Origin: Acidimicrobiia bacterium
Lineage (GTDB): Bacteria; Actinomycetota; Acidimicrobiia; Acidimicrobiales; Bin134
Length of the DNA stretch: 64,000 nucleotides
Assembly (NCBI GenBank): GCA_022822905.1
Contig: JAJDYE010000029.1
Span: 141,528-205,527 of the forward strand
Reading direction: 5' to 3'
In this document: positions 62,161 through 64,000 of the stretch, in pieces
Layout: the number at the start of each line of letters is the position of its first letter
Position numbering within the stretch: position 1 is the first letter of the stretch
Notes under the pieces: model-generated
Seen by the model: only the letters and a program-made list of their open reading frames with translations
What the model was told of the DNA's origin: nothing
Database searches by the model: none
Position numbers and translations under genes: made by a program

Positions 62161-64000
62161 TTACCAGCAGATTTGGATTTTGTCGCCGCCGTAGCGGTAG
62201 AGCGCTGACGTGTCGAACTTGTGACCGCCTTGTCGGTAGACATGCACCTGTACCCAGCCGGGTCCGGCTCCGTGGCATGTGACATCGCTGTTGACCCATG
62301 CATAAGAGGGCGTGAAGCCGTTGTCGTCGGCGGCCACGGTAAGCGTAAGATCGGAGCCGTCGTCTTCAAACGAGGTTGAGCCCGTCGGGTGCGCTGCTCC
62401 GCTCAGGAACACCTTCAGCCGGTACGGTTCGTAGTAGGCGCGTCCGGTCTGCACCCTGACCCCAGCCGAGTCGTATTGCACGTACGAGCGGTCCCAGCAG
62501 AACTGCGAATCGCTGGCGCTGGTGCTGGTGCGGCATCCGCGGGTGTCTGGCCGGCCGGTGCCTGCTGTGTGCTCGGACCCGGGGGCGGGCTGTGTGCCGC
62601 CGTTCTTCAGCGGTTTGGTGTTCCTCGTCCATGTCCAGTACGAGCCGCTGTACACCTTCTCGCCCGCCGCGTAGGTCTTGGTGGAGTCGTAGCCGTATGT
62701 CGTGCCGTCCGGCAGGTTCTGGACTGCGGACTGCCGCTGCACGTACACCCTGGTGGGCTGCATCGGGTGGCGGCTGTCGTCGTCGGTGATGGTGATGGTC
62801 TTGGTCGCAGCGCCGCCTGCGGGGTTGGTGTCGCGGATGACGACCTGGCGCTCCACGATGGTGTTGTCGTCGCAGGGGCTGGCCTGGAGCCAGCCGCTCT
62901 TGGTGTCGATGATAATCCCGAGGACGCCCACGTCGTCGCCGAAGGTGTAGCGGCTCGAAGTGCAGCCGTCCCGGTACGGCTTGGTGCCATTGTGCGACGC
63001 CGCGACGTCGATGGCGAGGGTGATCGTCGAGTCGAAGTCGCCGCACCCGGCGGGGGTGTTGCCCAGCTTCACTGCGAGGTAGTCGTCCTCGCCGATGGTG
63101 ATGTCGCTGCTGTCCCAGCCTGTACACGGCGTGTCATTGTCGGAGATGTCCATGTACAGAACCGGGGTCGCTCGCAGCCCGCCGTTGTTGGCCGCCCAGA
63201 TATCGAACTGGACTTTGTAGTCCTTTACGACGGTGTCGTCTTCGACTGCGCCGCGCACGGCGATGCGATGCCCCGACGCCGAAGCCGCCTCGGTCCAGTT
63301 GATCGAGCCGCTACAGTCTCCCCCCCAACGGGAGCCGACTGCATGGTCCACGCGTTGCGGCGCGGTGCCGGTATGAGTGCTGTCGAACCACAAACCCAAC
63401 GTGCTGGGATACACATGGTTGGCGTGCGCCACTTGGCCCTGGAGGTTGCCTCCGACCTGCACACGGCCGCACACATACGCGCCGGCGAACCCATTGGCCG
63501 AGCACATCGTTGCTGTACCGCGCACCACGATGTACGAGAACGCGTAGCGGCCCTCACGGGCCGTGACCGTGTCGCTGCCGCCGTTGCCGACCCACTCCAG
63601 CGAACATGCCACCTGGTCCTGCTGGCTCTGCTGAGTGTCCACCGAGTCCTGCTGCTGCGAGTCCTGCTGGCTCTGCTGAGTGTCCTGGCCGGTGTCTTGG
63701 CTGTCCTGGCCATCGGTGCCAGTGCCGTCGTCGGTGTCTTCGGCGGCCTTCTCGATGCACTTGAGCGCGTCCACGATCGGCGTCCACCCTGCCCATGCCT
63801 TGCCGTCGCTGTACGTTTCCACGTCCGCGGCGGTGATCGTGTCGACGGTCACTTCGGCGGGCTTGGCGGGCAGGTTCTCGGCGCTGAGCGTGTTCAAGAT
63901 GCGCCAGAACATCGGTCCCAGCGAGCCGTGCCGATCGTGCCAATCCAACGCCGCTCGCGCCTTGCCAACGGCTTCAGCCGTATCACACGCCGCCGGCGCC
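62161..64000 (-). CDS. Probable large surface/secreted protein, C-terminal part (5' cut by window)
   Basis: The frame is open from the window edge to the TAA at 62163-62161 (612 codons) with no convincing start, so the gene continues upstream. The visible N-terminal part (AEAVGKARAALDWHDRHG, PMFWRILNTL, GWAGWTPIVDAL) resembles a module I have seen in large actinobacterial Calx-beta-type surface proteins. A Gln/Asp/Ser-rich linker follows (about 63.61-63.72 kb, with DTQQSQQD twice), then extended beta-rich sequence with paired cysteines and Asp-rich TITITDDDSRHPM-type stretches. Composition is polar with few Lys, as in extracellular proteins. Function unknown; calcium-binding adhesion is one possibility. 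Confidence 0.7.
   Translation of the reverse strand, partial: APAACDTAEAVGKARAALDWHDRHGSLGPMFWRILNTLSAENLPAKPAEVTVDTITAADVETYSDGKAWAGWTPIVDALKCIEKAAEDTDDGTGTDGQDSQDTGQDTQQSQQDSQQQDSVDTQQSQQDQVACSLEWVGNGGSDTVTAREGRYAFSYIVVRGTATMCSANGFAGAYVCGRVQVGGNLQGQVAHANHVYPSTLGLWFDSTHTGTAPQRVDHAVGSRWGGDCSGSINWTEAASASGHRIAVRGAVEDDTVVKDYKVQFDIWAANNGGLRATPVLYMDISDNDTPCTGWDSSDITIGEDDYLAVKLGNTPAGCGDFDSTITLAIDVAASHNGTKPYRDGCTSSRYTFGDDVGVLGIIIDTKSGWLQASPCDDNTIVERQVVIRDTNPAGGAATKTITITDDDSRHPMQPTRVYVQRQSAVQNLPDGTTYGYDSTKTYAAGEKVYSGSYWTWTRNTKPLKNGGTQPAPGSEHTAGTGRPDTRGCRTSTSASDSQFCWDRSYVQYDSAGVRVQTGRAYYEPYRLKVFLSGAAHPTGSTSFEDDGSDLTLTVAADDNGFTPSYAWVNSDVTCHGAGPGWVQVHVYRQGGHKFDTSALYRYGGDKIQICW
63616..63685 (-). repeat. 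45-bp-period repeat in the Q-rich linker
   Basis: The 25-bp segment at 63616-63640 recurs at 63661-63685, encoding DTQQSQQD twice, 15 codons apart. Confidence 0.8.

Overview
High-GC bacterial DNA whose gene order and families point to an actinobacterium, most likely a free-living or host-associated member of the Acidimicrobiia (inference; no rRNA or marker phylogeny is possible here). Supporting signs are GTG/TTG starts, many leaderless genes with a TANNNT box 6-7 nt before the start codon, class II DAHP synthase, a CadI-like protein, mycothiol-type DinB proteins, several P450s and acyl-CoA ligases, and the order tig-clpP-clpX-folC-ndk-mreBCD-mrdA-rodA-radical SAM/DUF2344-rne-rplU-rpmA-obg-proB. 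mreBCD plus rodA/mrdA imply a rod that elongates with MreB.

Layout. 1-6.6 kb: end of an MFS exporter, a D-aminoacylase-like amidohydrolase, the minus-strand set nadD-lytR_C-rsfS, and a sigma-70 factor. 6.6-10.7 kb: class II DAHP synthase, then an assimilatory sulfur pair (siroheme sulfite/nitrite reductase and APS reductase). 10.7-16.5 kb: plus-strand accessory operon (SDR, FadD, sulfotransferase, VOC protein, P450) followed by a cadI-like gene. 16.5-20.3 kb: minus-strand CoxE-type VWA protein, MoxR ATPase and proA. 20.4-40.5 kb: murJ on the plus strand, then the long conserved minus-strand block proB to tig. 40.5-47.7 kb: tRNA-Gly(TCC), a membrane O-acyltransferase/SGNH pair, an MMPL transporter, a metallo-beta-lactamase protein and a PPOX flavoprotein. 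47.7-51.9 kb: an accessory segment bounded by direct repeats of the citE 3' end, holding an SDR, a DUF1971 cupin, a DUF433/DUF5615 toxin-antitoxin pair, an AAA/DUF4143 ATPase and several gene relics. 51.9-55.1 kb: minus-strand CoA operon (MaoC, acyl-CoA dehydrogenase, MaoC, CitE) resembling the mycobacterial Rv2498c-Rv2500c itaconate/leucine genes. 55.2-61.2 kb: plus-strand catabolic run (DinB-like protein, alpha/beta hydrolase, SDR, P450, acyl-CoA ligase). 61.2-64 kb: trpC and the C-terminal part of a large probable surface protein that runs off the window.

The most unusual signal is a set of short tandem duplications (21-60 bp) placed at gene junctions: sir/cysH, mreC/mreD, rodA 3' end, mreB and ndk 5' regions, MBOAT/SGNH, the alpha/beta hydrolase start, and in-frame versions at the starts of rne and murJ. 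In four cases an extra copy of the downstream start codon and first codons was created out of frame, leaving a short ORF that ends on or near the true start. This could be mutational drift tolerated at junctions, or a way of tuning initiation. No CRISPR array, complete insertion sequence, integrase, prophage or rRNA gene was seen.
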